From: Bacteroidota bacterium
Lineage (GTDB): Bacteria > Bacteroidota > Bacteroidia > NS11-12g > UBA9320
DNA: 64,000 nucleotides
Assembly: GCA_002746305.1 (NCBI GenBank)
Contig: NVWV01000006.1
Span: forward strand, 220,103-284,102
Direction of reading: 5' to 3'
How positions within the stretch are numbered: the first letter of the stretch is position 1; the number at the start of each line of letters is the position of its first letter. The notes below the pieces were generated by a model. It did no database searches, was not told the DNA's origin, and saw nothing but the letters and a program-made list of their open reading frames with translations. The position numbers were made by a program, and so were the translations under genes. Shown piece after piece: positions 1-9,000 of the stretch.

Positions 1-86
1 AGAGTAGAAATAGGGAGCCGTGTCTGAGCTATTACTGTTAATCCCGCAAAAAAAATAAAACCAAATAATACGCTCTTCCTATGCAT
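1..86 (-). CDS. N-terminus of a secreted protein, cut by the window edge
   Basis: Reading the minus strand from the ATG at 84-86 gives 28 open codons to the edge. They encode a typical signal peptide: a short basic start (MHRKS), a hydrophobic core (VLFGFIFFAGL) and a likely signal peptidase I site after VIA, followed by QTRLP. A TATCTTCG sequence at 92-99, one base off the TAnnTTTG -7 box, lies just upstream. The product is exported, but its function cannot be told from this fragment. It lies downstream of the large T9SS cargo gene on the same strand, separated by a hairpin terminator. Confidence 0.55.
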   Translation of the reverse strand, partial: MHRKSVLFGFIFFAGLTVIAQTRLPIST

Positions 87-117
87 ACATTCGAAGATAG
101 TTAAACATAGAAGTAAT

Positions 118-150
118 AAAAAAAGCTCTACCCAAATTAATGAGTAGAGC
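118..150 (-). terminator. Rho-independent terminator after the TSP3-repeat gene
   Basis: GCTCTAC (125-131) pairs with GTAGAGC (144-150) across a 12-nt loop. On the minus strand the stem is followed by seven T (118-124). It lies 23 bp past the stop of the gene at 173-3565, so it should end that transcript before the next minus-strand gene. Confidence 0.7.
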
Positions 151-172
151 CCTTCCGTTACTATTACTAAAA

Positions 173-3100
173 CTACTTTAGTAAGCATACACGGTGTGTA
201 GAAACAGAACCGTATGATGTTATTTTCACAACATACGCCCCTGATCTAAGACCGCTTAAATCAACACTATTTGTTCCAATCATGTTGCTCGGGGTTACGT
301 CTAAACCATTTACATCTAAAACACTAATAGAAGATTTATCGACATTTTTTGATAAAAATACCATTCCTTTTGAAGGGTTTGGATACAGGCTTATCTCAAT
401 CCCATCATCGACTATTAATACTTTGGATTCAGAATATTCTTTATCTCCATTAACATCTTCTTGGACAATTCTAAAATAAGAGATTCCTGACGTCAAATTG
501 AAGTCTGTAAATTCGTAGTTACTAACATCGGCTGTAGTGCCGTTACCTAAAACTTCGCCAATGACCTCATATAACTTTCCATCAGTAGACTTCTGCACCA
601 CAAATTTCTCGCTATTGGTTTCTGACGCTGTAGACCAAGTCAATAATCCAGTTTGATCATTTATCTTTTTCACTTCAAATGTCAGCCACTCCACAGGTAA
701 ATAGATAAAGGTGTTCACGTCTCTCCAATCTGATTGAGGATCATTTATATCGTTGTAATCGCTTGGGTAAGGCACTACCGTTCCAGGAATCAGAGTTCCT
801 GCAAATGGGCTACTTGAATTATTATCAGCATCCAATAAATCAACTAATCCATCACTATCACTGTCTGCATATAGAGCATGATTTGGATCTAAGAAATTGG
901 CAAAATTATCTATTACATCATCATCCAACCAATTTGGAATTCCATCGAAATCACTATCCAAGGAATTATTGTAATTACTTGCTGCAACACCTCCATTTTG
1001 TGGGGTATATGCTGCGGCTAGTACCATATAATCATCCAAACTCTCCGCTGTCTTATTGTAATCTATCGACTCCTTGTAATCCAACAATGGATCATCATCA
1101 GAATTAGCATCTAAATAATCTGGAAAACCATCACTATCATCACTATCGTCATTGGGAATCATCCCGAGAGAACCTTGCAATCCAGTTGTATCAGCATCAA
1201 AAATATCAATCAGCCCATCACCGTCAGTATCTGTAGTACTATATGCAGTATAGTCATTCGTAGAATCTGCTTCAATATAATCTGTAATACCATCGTTATC
1301 ACTGTCAGCATCCTTGTGATTAGGAACACCGTCTCCATCGAAATCATCTAAATCATTGGACTTGGCAATTACCGTCCCCACTGCTGCTGTATTGGTCTGC
1401 AACCCATCCGTTTGGTTAGGATCATATCTATCGTCTAAGCCATCGCCATCTGCATCTGAAAACAACGGAGTCACCATTGTTCCATTTACCAATGCATTAC
1501 CTTCTTGCACTTCTCTATTGTCAATTATTCCATCGTTATCAACATCTATATCTAAAAAATCCAAGAAACCATCACCATCATAGTCTCCCATCGGGTAGCC
1601 TTCTGGAATTCCATTGGAGTCCAAATCTGCATTAGTCAATTGTAGTGCATTCGCACTATTTTCAGCCGTTCCATCATTACCAACATCACCATCTACAGCA
1701 TCTGCAAAACCATCTAAATCTGTGTCTACGAATACATCATAGCGACCATCTCCATTCACATCTAAACCTCCTGCTTCGATACAGTCCGAGATTCCATCTC
1801 CATCACTATCTAAATCTTGATAATTGGGGAAACCATCCCCATCCAAATCCGTAATTGTCATGGGATGAGAATCATATCCATCATCTCTACCATTGGGTTC
1901 TGTACCATAATTATAGATAAAGCTTCTTCCTTCGGCAGAAGTTATAGAATACGCAGTATCGTTACGATCAGTAATAATATGAGCATTGCTAATCATCTGA
2001 GTCAAACCCATTACTTTACCTGTAGAAGTACTTGGATTAAAACCTTGGGTTACCATCCTAATTTCGTTTGTCGTCTCAAACAATTGAAGCTGAAATGTAG
2101 CTGAACCAGAACCACTATAGAAAGAGACACCATTGAATTCTATCAGAAACACCCTATTGGGTGAAGTCCCATTTGTTCCATAGGTTACTGTTCCTCCAGC
2201 AGTTGGATTAAGATCAGTCCAATTCATCAAAATAGTGTTGGTATATACACTATTGGGAATAGAAATCGGATTCCAGACACTTGGCGGGCTAATGTTATCA
2301 AATGTCATCCAACCATTCATATTCAAACGAATAGTCGTACTCATGGGTACACCAAAATAATCAAATACAAAAGGCATGGTTAACAACTCTGTGCCATCAT
2401 CGCTAATAGTGGGACTCGCAGAAGATGCTATAGTTAGCATGGAGGAAGAAACGGAAGTCTCCGTATATCCAACTGGGATGTCTAAATCCTCCTGATTATC
2501 AACATACCCATCTCCGTCGGTATCTTCTCCTGTAGCTTCCACAACATCTGGAATACCGTCATTGTCAGAATCCTGATCCAACGAATTAATCAATCCATCA
2601 TTGTCAAAATCCATATCACGGCAAACACCAAACGAGTTCAGTGTACAAAAGTCTGCATCCCTATAGTTTAAAATCCCATCACTGTCGTTGTCGTGAAAAT
2701 AATCTCCTCCACAACAAGCAAAGGAAGTAGCGGTATCACCACAAATCTCCTGAACATCAGGAATCCCATCATTGTCATCATCAATATCACGTATATCCGT
2801 AACACCATCACCATCAAAATCTGGCACATAGCAACACATGGTGAATCCTGAAAATGCTATTGCTTGTTGTGCTGGATATGCCTCATCTGGACCCGCTACA
2901 TAACGAACTACGAGGCTATCTATTGGAGCATCCGAGTTTGCATATACAGTACCTTCATCATCCAGAGGATCGATATTATCATCATTTCCTGAATTCCAAT
3001 TTGCTGTAATTTGATTTCCTGAGATTACATAATTTGACACAGAAGAATTGGCTTCTACAAAAGTGACACCAATAGAAACTCCATTATTATAAACCTCAAC

Positions 3101-3565
3101 AACAATTCTATCCTGAAAGGACCTACTTCCTGCCGGAGCATCATTTACATCGGACGCATCAATGTCAGTAATTAAAAAATTTCTTAGCGTAATCTCCTGA
3201 CTAAACGTCCATATTGCCACCATCTCATCACCAGGGCTATATGCTGTATTAGGAGCCGCTCCATTTGCGATGTTGTCCATATAAAATGTCATATAGCCTG
3301 CACCGTAAGAACCATTAGATTGAGTTCTTACAGTATCCCAAACACCATCTGGATTTAGAATCTGAAAACCAATATCAATGTTTTTGGAGCAGCCGGTGAC
3401 CGACCAAGAAGTTGAATTTGTACCAGGGGTAAGTACAGATTGAGAACCTGCTGACGCCCCTTGCCATGAGTAATCGGCAGACCCATCGGGGCATTGAGCG
3501 AGTGTAACTGAAAAGCACAGAAAAAATAAGGCACATAGCCCTAACGGTCGTAGTAATTTCATCAT
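173..3565 (-). CDS. Large T9SS-secreted protein with thrombospondin type 3 calcium-binding repeats
   Basis: The 1130-residue product has a signal peptide (cleavage after about residue 23, TLAQ), then a beta-rich N-terminal region to about 245. Asp-rich DxDxDG repeats typical of thrombospondin type 3 Ca2+ loops occupy about 248-360 and again about 590-960. Between them is a beta-sandwich-like segment containing NGWMTFD. A fibronectin-III-like stretch (VEWLTFEVKK) precedes a C-terminal sorting domain starting at YPNPSKG. In Bacteroidota this architecture marks cargo that crosses the outer membrane by the type IX system and is anchored or released at the surface. The Asp repeats should bind calcium and stiffen a long stalk. 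Two ATGs are adjacent at the start. A TATATTTG -7 box lies 21 bp upstream. The substrate or partner is unknown. Confidence 0.85.
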   Translation of the reverse strand: MMKLLRPLGLCALFFLCFSVTLAQCPDGSADYSWQGASAGSQSVLTPGTNSTSWSVTGCSKNIDIGFQILNPDGVWDTVRTQSNGSYGAGYMTFYMDNIANGAAPNTAYSPGDEMVAIWTFSQEITLRNFLITDIDASDVNDAPAGSRSFQDRIVVEVYNNGVSIGVTFVEANSSVSNYVISGNQITANWNSGNDDNIDPLDDEGTVYANSDAPIDSLVVRYVAGPDEAYPAQQAIAFSGFTMCCYVPDFDGDGVTDIRDIDDDNDGIPDVQEICGDTATSFACCGGDYFHDNDSDGILNYRDADFCTLNSFGVCRDMDFDNDGLINSLDQDSDNDGIPDVVEATGEDTDGDGYVDNQEDLDIPVGYTETSVSSSMLTIASSASPTISDDGTELLTMPFVFDYFGVPMSTTIRLNMNGWMTFDNISPPSVWNPISIPNSVYTNTILMNWTDLNPTAGGTVTYGTNGTSPNRVFLIEFNGVSFYSGSGSATFQLQLFETTNEIRMVTQGFNPSTSTGKVMGLTQMISNAHIITDRNDTAYSITSAEGRSFIYNYGTEPNGRDDGYDSHPMTITDLDGDGFPNYQDLDSDGDGISDCIEAGGLDVNGDGRYDVFVDTDLDGFADAVDGDVGNDGTAENSANALQLTNADLDSNGIPEGYPMGDYDGDGFLDFLDIDVDNDGIIDNREVQEGNALVNGTMVTPLFSDADGDGLDDRYDPNQTDGLQTNTAAVGTVIAKSNDLDDFDGDGVPNHKDADSDNDGITDYIEADSTNDYTAYSTTDTDGDGLIDIFDADTTGLQGSLGMIPNDDSDDSDGFPDYLDANSDDDPLLDYKESIDYNKTAESLDDYMVLAAAYTPQNGGVAASNYNNSLDSDFDGIPNWLDDDVIDNFANFLDPNHALYADSDSDGLVDLLDADNNSSSPFAGTLIPGTVVPYPSDYNDINDPQSDWRDVNTFIYLPVEWLTFEVKKINDQTGLLTWSTASETNSEKFVVQKSTDGKLYEVIGEVLGNGTTADVSNYEFTDFNLTSGISYFRIVQEDVNGDKEYSESKVLIVDDGIEISLYPNPSKGMVFLSKNVDKSSISVLDVNGLDVTPSNMIGTNSVDLSGLRSGAYVVKITSYGSVSTHRVCLLK

Positions 3566-3939
3566 AAGAATAATAAGTAGTTAACTCAAATATAGACAAT
3601 TAATTCCTTAATCGGGAAATTTTACACAATAAAAATGATTGAACTACGTATCAGACAGAATGAAATCAACAAAAAAAATGATTGCAAACAGCTTAAAGAA
3701 AGACATTAAGTAGATATAAATTACCACAATCCCAGCATGAAGATAGTTAACAAATAAAATCAATCAAACATATACAATACTACTTAAAAATCATCGTCAA
3801 ATATCGGGCCAAACCTAAATATTCTTAAAATAGTCAATACGAAAATTAAAGCTCAATTACTCAAGCCACAGAATAAGAAATCTAAATTAAACTTCTTATT
3901 AGTTTACAAAATCTTCAATATTTCGGGAATTGAAACAAA
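3566..3939. other. Intergenic region between the TSP3 cargo gene and glyS
   Basis: This 374-bp AT-rich gap lies between two minus-strand genes. Apart from the -7 box at 3587-3594 I see no ORF, RNA gene, inverted repeat or terminator with a T-run after glyS. Confidence 0.6.
3587..3594 (-). promoter_or_regulatory. -7 promoter box (TATATTTG) of the TSP3-repeat cargo gene
   Basis: The minus strand reads TATATTTG, a full match to the Bacteroidota -7 consensus TAnnTTTG, 21 bp before the ATG. No TTTG -33 box is seen at the expected spacing. Confidence 0.5.
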
Positions 3940-5475
3940 TCAAACAAGCCCTTTCAGCAATTCTTTCATGCTTACCTCTTTGGTAATTATATCTTCAAGG
4001 TCCGACAGTTTCACTCTTTTTTGTTCCATTGAATCTCTAAAGCGAATAGTCACAGAGTCATCTGTCAAACTATCATGATCCACGGTAACACATATAGGCG
4101 TGCCAATAGCATCCTGTCTTCTGTATCGTTTACCAATACTATCTTTCTCCTCATAATAGCAATTAAAGTCTAGACTTAGACCTTTAATAATCTTTCTTGC
4201 CATATCTGGAAGTCCGTCATTTTTAGTCAATGGTAAAACCGCACACTGATATGGGGCCAACGCTGCTGGCAACTTGAGAACTGTTCGAGACTTACCCTCA
4301 CCCAAATCCTCGTTTTGAAGTGCATTGCACATTAGCACCAAAAACATTCTATCTAAACCAATACTCGTCTCTACTACGTACGGCACATAGCTTTCATTTT
4401 TGTCATTGTCAAAATACTGAAGTTTTTTACCTGTAAACTCCTCATGCTGCTTTAGGTCAAAATCTGTACGTGAATGAATCCCCTCTACTTCCTTAAATCC
4501 AAACGGAAAATCATATTCTATATCTACTGCAGCATTGGCATAATGTGCCATCTTTACATGGTCATGATATCTATACTTTGATGCATCAGTACCTAGATTT
4601 GTATGCCATTTTAGTCTATGCTCTTTCCAGTAATCGTACCATTTCTTCTCTTCGCCCGGAGTAACAAAAAATTGCATTTCCATTTGCTCAAATTCCTTCA
4701 TTCTCATGATAAACTGTCGGGCAACAATTTCATTCCTAAATGCCTTTCCCGTTTGTGCAATTCCAAACGGAAGCCTCATCCTACCCGTTTTCTGAACATT
4801 GAGGTAATTTACAAAAATCCCCTGTGCCGTTTCTGGTCTTAAATAGATTTGACTCTCACCGTCGGTAGCACTCATCTGCGTACTGTACATCAAATTGAAT
4901 TGACGCACATCCGTCCAGTTTCTACTTCCACTTACAGGGCAAGCTATACCTAGTTCTTCAATAAGAGCTTTTACTTTATCAAGCTGGCCAGTTTCTAAAC
5001 CTTCTTTTAATTTGACATCTATTTCCTCTATTTTAGCATTATTCCTAGCAATATTGGGATTAGTTGCTACAAACTGAGCCTCGTCAAAATCATCACCAAA
5101 GCGTTTTCTAGCCTTGGTTATTTCCTTTTGGTTTTTAACCCTATACTTTTCTTGATAATCCTCTATTAGCACATCTGCTCTATAGCGTTTCTTGGAATCC
5201 TTATTATCAATCATCGGATCACTAAAACCATCCACATGACCACTTGCCTTCCACACTTTTGGAGCCATGAATATGGAGGCATCTAGACCTACGATATTCT
5301 CGTGTAGCTGAACCATACTCTTCCACCAATACTCGCGAATATTTTTCTTTAACTCAACTCCATTTTGACCATAGTCATAAACCGCTGCAAGGCCATCATA
5401 TATTTCACTACTTGGAAAAACAAAGCCATACTCCTTAGAGTGTGAGATTACGTTTTTAAAATGCTCTTCAGACAT
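3940..5475 (-). CDS. glyS: Glycyl-tRNA synthetase (dimeric class II)
   Basis: This cytoplasmic enzyme charges tRNA-Gly with glycine using ATP. The 511 residues fit the alpha2-type single-chain enzyme. Visible class II signatures are RPETAQG (213-219), motif 2 around FRNEI (246-250) and EFEQMEMQFF (261-270), and motif 3 ETSIGLDR (369-376). The anticodon-binding HGTP domain follows from about 405 (CAVLPLTKN). The ATG at 5473-5475 lies 17 bp after a TAAATTTG promoter box, which supports the start. The gene is a single transcription unit, divergent from the membrane protein at 5608. Confidence 0.97.
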   Translation of the reverse strand: MSEEHFKNVISHSKEYGFVFPSSEIYDGLAAVYDYGQNGVELKKNIREYWWKSMVQLHENIVGLDASIFMAPKVWKASGHVDGFSDPMIDNKDSKKRYRADVLIEDYQEKYRVKNQKEITKARKRFGDDFDEAQFVATNPNIARNNAKIEEIDVKLKEGLETGQLDKVKALIEELGIACPVSGSRNWTDVRQFNLMYSTQMSATDGESQIYLRPETAQGIFVNYLNVQKTGRMRLPFGIAQTGKAFRNEIVARQFIMRMKEFEQMEMQFFVTPGEEKKWYDYWKEHRLKWHTNLGTDASKYRYHDHVKMAHYANAAVDIEYDFPFGFKEVEGIHSRTDFDLKQHEEFTGKKLQYFDNDKNESYVPYVVETSIGLDRMFLVLMCNALQNEDLGEGKSRTVLKLPAALAPYQCAVLPLTKNDGLPDMARKIIKGLSLDFNCYYEEKDSIGKRYRRQDAIGTPICVTVDHDSLTDDSVTIRFRDSMEQKRVKLSDLEDIITKEVSMKELLKGLV

Positions 5476-5492
5476 ATTCAGATTGTATGCTG

Positions 5493-5500
5493 CAAATTTA
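5493..5500 (-). promoter_or_regulatory. -7 promoter box (TAAATTTG) of glyS
   Basis: The minus strand reads TAAATTTG followed by C, a full match to TAnnTTTG. The predicted leader is about 10 nt. Confidence 0.55.
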
Positions 5501-5607
5501 TCTATGTAAAATTGATAGCCTAACCAAAAAGGACATTGGTATACTTAAAATAGGTATTACTCAATTCTTCCAATAATCGTCACCATAATGTTTTACCTTG
5601 TACCACA

Positions 5608-6414
5608 ATGAATTTGATTGCCATCAAAGAACCATGTCAAGAAAATTGGGATAAAATGACACCCAATGAACAAGGGAGACACTGCCAAGGCTGCGTTAAA
5701 ACAGTACATGATGTAAGCCATCTCTCTAATGACCAAGTTTGGAACAAATACCATGAACTTGAAGGAAACATGTGCATCAGAATACCCGCAGAACGGGCGT
5801 TTATAGCTCCAAAACCATGGTACACCAGATGGAAATATGCCATTACAGCATCTATACTTACTTTCTGGCTTTCAGCTCAACAGGTAATTTTACAGGCACA
5901 AACTACAGAGACGGACACAACAAATGACACGATTGAGAAGACAATAGAACAATGTATTGTGAGTGGAAAAGTGCTAGACAGTTTAAACAATGGCAATCCA
6001 ATTCCATTTGCATTCATAGAAATCACCTTACCAGATTTCACCAAGTACCGTAGTTACTCCAATACATTGGGGGAATTTAGCATCAAGGTTGAACATAAAT
6101 TAAAAACTTCAGACACTATTAGCGTCACTTGTACGATGTTGGGATACGAGAAAATAGAACGTAAATCTCTCGCTCGAGACACGATTGAAGCAGAATTTTT
6201 TCTAGAGGAAAACCATGTATGTCTTAATGAGACTATAATAATGGCAAGAAGAAATAAAGTAACCATTATGGGAGGAATATCTGGTCAAGTGATGATGGGC
6301 ATCCCTATGGACGATTCCAAATATCGTGGTGTGTATCGACACCATATCCTCGACCAATTTGACACCAAGACTTTTCACAGCGACGAGATTCAACGTTCAA
6401 ATTTGGGGAGATAA
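5608..6414 (+). CDS. Cys-motif N-terminal domain, one membrane segment and carboxypeptidase-regulatory-like domain
   Basis: The 268-residue protein has three parts. Residues 1-65 carry a compact module with C10, W14, M17, GRHCQGC (C26, C29) and VHDVS. This pattern recurs at the N-terminus of Bacteroidota proteins and looks able to bind metal or heme, though that is inference. A hydrophobic segment follows near 78-95 (YAITASILTFWLSAQQV). A carboxypeptidase-D regulatory-like (CnaB-type) beta domain covers about 115-205 (VSGKVLDSLNNGNPIPFA). The last 50 residues are unassigned. The topology suggests a cytoplasmic Cys module and a periplasmic beta domain. No operon partner is seen, since the next gene is 233 bp away. 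Confidence 0.6.
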   Translation: MNLIAIKEPCQENWDKMTPNEQGRHCQGCVKTVHDVSHLSNDQVWNKYHELEGNMCIRIPAERAFIAPKPWYTRWKYAITASILTFWLSAQQVILQAQTTETDTTNDTIEKTIEQCIVSGKVLDSLNNGNPIPFAFIEITLPDFTKYRSYSNTLGEFSIKVEHKLKTSDTISVTCTMLGYEKIERKSLARDTIEAEFFLEENHVCLNETIIMARRNKVTIMGGISGQVMMGIPMDDSKYRGVYRHHILDQFDTKTFHSDEIQRSNLGR

Positions 6415-6573
6415 AGTTTATCCATTTTTTAAACAACAAAAAAAAGGCCATCCACAATGCGAACAACCTTTTATCTTGTTGTAGTAATTATGACATTTCG
6501 AATATAACTCTTTTTGTCACAAAAATGTCATAAACATAAAACAAACCTATATTATCTTAGAACCTTTGTCCAA

Positions 6574-6651
6574 ATGATAGGAGGATACAACAACCTGTTG
6601 TTAGTTAAAATTTCCACTAAAACTTTTAAAAAGTTTCCTTTGTTGAGTTGA
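6574..6651 (+). CDS. Possible 25-codon leader ORF overlapping the flippase start
   Basis: An ATG at 6574 opens a 25-residue frame (MIGGYNNLLL...) whose TGA (6649-6651) overlaps the TTG start of the flippase in a TTGA arrangement. The same arrangement links the TerB-like gene and accC in this window. The DNA holds an AACAAC-CT-GTTGTT palindrome (6588-6601) and AAACTTTT-A-AAAAGTTT. The product could be a coupling leader peptide, or the frame may be chance. Confidence 0.2.
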   Translation: MIGGYNNLLLVKISTKTFKKFPLLS

Positions 6652-7970
6652 AGCTATTAAAAACAGATTTCTTAAAGAATGCAGGCAAGCTTTTAAGTGG
6701 CTCATTTGTAGCCCAAGTTATTGGCCTAGGTGCTATCATTTTTTTAGCAAGACTTTATGACCCAGACCAATTTGGGGAACTAGACACAATGCTCAAAATG
6801 GTCGCAGTAATGGTAGCCATAGCCGGCTTACGATACGAGGTAGCCATTGTAGTAGAAGATAATGAACGTGACGCTCAAGAAATCACACGCCTTAGCTTAA
6901 TCCTAAACGGGCTAATATCCATTATACTTCTAGGTATTATACTGCTATTCAAAGAGCAAATCGCAACATTCTTTCAACTTAAAAATTCTAATATTCTATT
7001 TTTACTTCCACTCTTTGTTTGGCTAATGAGTAGCACTGAGAGTTTGATGAATTGGAAAAACAGGGCAAAAGAATATGAAACCATCTCCACCAATCGGGTT
7101 TTAACTTCATTAGCGGGAGTCGGATATAAGTTGAGTCATCCCTTTACAAACCTCTTTCAAGGAAACGGATTAGTAATTGGACATCTCATTGGTCAATCCA
7201 TTGCCTTTATTCATATTGCCAGAAAACTTCCTTTTTCTATTTTTAATACCTCAAGAGAAACTCTAAAAAAGATTGCCTTAAAATACAAGTCCTTTGCTGT
7301 TTTTAGCTCTCCTGCGGCCCTCCTCAATATACTGGCCACTAGTATGCCATTTTTCATGATTGCCGCCTACGACAGTCAAGCAGCGACAGGTCATTTTGGC
7401 AATGCATATAAATTAACCTATCTACCCATGAGCATGCTTGCTATGGCTTTAGGACAGGTTTTCTTTGAACGTATAGCACGTTTAAAATCCAACAAGAAAG
7501 AAGCTGCAGAAATTTCACATCAGTTGTTTAATCTTATGTTTGGCATAGCTGTTATTCCAGTTGTGATTCTAGCTGTATGGGGAGATCAAATAGCTCCATT
7601 TATCCTAGGAGAGAAATGGGAGGAGGCTGGAGTCTATATTCAAATCACCATCTTTTTTTACTTCTCTATGTTTTTAACCAGCTCGTTTAGTAGTGCATTT
7701 TCTACCTATGGCAAGCTAAACATTCAGTTAGTCTACAATGCTACTTTCTTGATTGCAACATTTTCAGCTTTGTATTTTTCATACAAAACGGGAGCAAGCA
7801 CACGCGTGGCTTTAGCCTGGTTTGTTGTGGTAGGCACCATACTTAGAATCTTCATTCTCAACTATTTCTTTATCCTCTTTGGTAAAAACTTAATAGCAAA
7901 GACCATATTTGCGATACTCATAGTCGCAGTGCTTTCCTGGTTCGGATTCGGATTAAAGGAAGGATTTTAA
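6648..7970 (+). CDS. Polysaccharide flippase (Wzx/MOP superfamily)
   Basis: The 440-residue product is strongly hydrophobic, with about 12 to 14 membrane segments starting at residues 13-35 (AGKLLSGSFVAQVIGLGAII). It shows the N-terminal pattern of O-antigen/polysaccharide exporters (LARLYDPDQFGELDTMLKMV). It should flip an undecaprenyl-linked glycan from the inner to the outer leaflet of the cytoplasmic membrane. The start is a TTG. The next in-frame ATG would delete the first membrane helix, so TTG is preferred. The stop is 4 bp before the acyltransferase gene, implying an operon. No glycosyltransferases are adjacent, so the glycan is unknown. Confidence 0.85.
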   Translation: MKLLKTDFLKNAGKLLSGSFVAQVIGLGAIIFLARLYDPDQFGELDTMLKMVAVMVAIAGLRYEVAIVVEDNERDAQEITRLSLILNGLISIILLGIILLFKEQIATFFQLKNSNILFLLPLFVWLMSSTESLMNWKNRAKEYETISTNRVLTSLAGVGYKLSHPFTNLFQGNGLVIGHLIGQSIAFIHIARKLPFSIFNTSRETLKKIALKYKSFAVFSSPAALLNILATSMPFFMIAAYDSQAATGHFGNAYKLTYLPMSMLAMALGQVFFERIARLKSNKKEAAEISHQLFNLMFGIAVIPVVILAVWGDQIAPFILGEKWEEAGVYIQITIFFYFSMFLTSSFSSAFSTYGKLNIQLVYNATFLIATFSALYFSYKTGASTRVALAWFVVVGTILRIFILNYFFILFGKNLIAKTIFAILIVAVLSWFGFGLKEGF

Positions 7971-7974
7971 TCAA

Positions 7975-8565
7975 ATGGGAATATTCAAAAACATAGCAGG
8001 CAGATTGGACGACAATCTTTTGAGGGCGTTTGTAAAATGGCTTTGGCCTAGATACAGACGACCAAGAATCGGCTATATGAAAAATTACCAAGTTCTTCGA
8101 GCCTACTTTTTCTATCAAAAAATATTACGTATTAATGGGAATGTTCCTTGGCCAGTGGATTTTAGAAGTAAGATAGTTGATTGGCCCAATATTGAAAAAG
8201 GCATTTGTTCCGACCCTGGTGACAATCCGGGCATTTACATAAACGCAAGTGGTGGATTAAAACTAGGTAATAATGTAAATATTGGACAAAACTCCATATT
8301 GACTACGACCAACCATTATAAGTACGATCACCGTAAGAAAAGCCATACAAAAGGTATTACAATTGGAAATAATGTCTGGATCGGTGCTAATGTTAGCATT
8401 GTTGCTGGCACAACAATAGGAAATAACGTAACAATTGGTGCAGGTTGTTTCATAAAAGGTAGTATTCCAGACAATAGCACTGTAATCATCAGTGATAAAT
8501 CTCTTGACATCATCCCTAAAACGAAAGACTACGAGTGGGATTGCACCCTTGATGAGCTGAACTGA
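7975..8565 (+). CDS. Left-handed beta-helix (hexapeptide) O-acyltransferase
   Basis: The 196-residue protein has hexapeptide-repeat turns from about 85 to 165 (LKLGNNVNIGQNSIL, ITIGNNVWIGANVSIVAG, TTIGNNVTIGAGCFIKG). It resembles maltose/galactoside acetyltransferase-like enzymes of polysaccharide loci. The His in TTNHYKYD is the likely catalytic base. It probably acetylates a sugar of the glycan exported by the flippase encoded 4 bp upstream. The first 70 residues are basic and aromatic and could contact the membrane. Confidence 0.85.
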   Translation: MGIFKNIAGRLDDNLLRAFVKWLWPRYRRPRIGYMKNYQVLRAYFFYQKILRINGNVPWPVDFRSKIVDWPNIEKGICSDPGDNPGIYINASGGLKLGNNVNIGQNSILTTTNHYKYDHRKKSHTKGITIGNNVWIGANVSIVAGTTIGNNVTIGAGCFIKGSIPDNSTVIISDKSLDIIPKTKDYEWDCTLDELN

Positions 8566-8640
8566 GTACCCTTTTTCAAGATTACTCATAGTGTACTTAA
8601 TTATTTTGCTACTATATACCTAGTAAACAAAAAAGAATGG

Positions 8641-8648
8641 TACTTTTG
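8641..8648 (+). promoter_or_regulatory. -7 promoter box (TACTTTTG) of rpsT
   Basis: TACTTTTG followed by CAG is a full match to TAnnTTTG. It sits 21 bp before the rpsT ATG. An ATG at 8637 in the same frame lies upstream of the box and would not be transcribed, which settles the start at 8670. Confidence 0.6.
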
Positions 8649-8669
8649 CAGACCTTTTTAAAGAAAACG

Positions 8670-8924
8670 ATGGCAAATCATAAAAGCACGCTTAAGAGAA
8701 TAAGAAGTAACGAAGCTAAAACAGCTCGAAATAAATATCAGCATAAGACAGCTAGAACTTGGATTAAGAGAGTTCGTCTTTCTGAAGATAAAGCTGAAGC
8801 TGAAAAAATCATGAGAGAAACTTTCTCTAAAGTAGATAAGCTTGTAAAGAAGAATATCATTCATAAAAACAAAGCAGCAAACTTAAAAAGCAAACTTGCT
8901 AAGCATGTTGCTCAATTAGGATAA
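8670..8924 (+). CDS. rpsT: 30S ribosomal protein S20
   Basis: The 84-residue, Lys/Arg-rich helical protein begins MANHKSTLKRIRSNEAKTAR, the classic S20 N-terminus, and ends with the conserved KAANLKSKLAKHV stretch. It binds 16S rRNA and helps 30S assembly. An in-frame ATG 33 bp upstream is rejected because it would add a non-S20 extension and lies before the -7 box. The gene is monocistronic, with its own promoter and a strong terminator. Confidence 0.97.
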   Translation: MANHKSTLKRIRSNEAKTARNKYQHKTARTWIKRVRLSEDKAEAEKIMRETFSKVDKLVKKNIIHKNKAANLKSKLAKHVAQLG

Positions 8925-8955
8925 GTCACTACCTTATCTTACAACCATATTTCTT

Positions 8956-8990
8956 AAAGCCTAGACACTACGTGTCTGGGCTTTTTATTT
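8956..8990 (+). terminator. Rho-independent terminator of rpsT
   Basis: AAAGCC-T-AGACAC (8956-8968) pairs with GTGTCT-G-GGCTTT (8972-8984), one GU pair included, around a 3-nt loop, followed by a T-rich tract. It lies 31 bp past the rpsT stop. Confidence 0.9.
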
Positions 8991-9000
8991 TAATTAAAAT

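Noticed and set aside
763..2104. Plus-strand open frames opposite the TSP3 gene
   Set aside because: They are His/Leu/Ser-rich antisense shadows of the Asp-rich repeats and have no promoter.
6579..6584. AGGAGG as a Shine-Dalgarno site for the flippase
   Set aside because: It lies over 60 bp before the TTG start and no start codon is at a suitable distance.
8637..8669. N-terminal extension of S20
   Set aside because: The ATG at 8637 precedes the TACTTTTG box and would add non-conserved residues.
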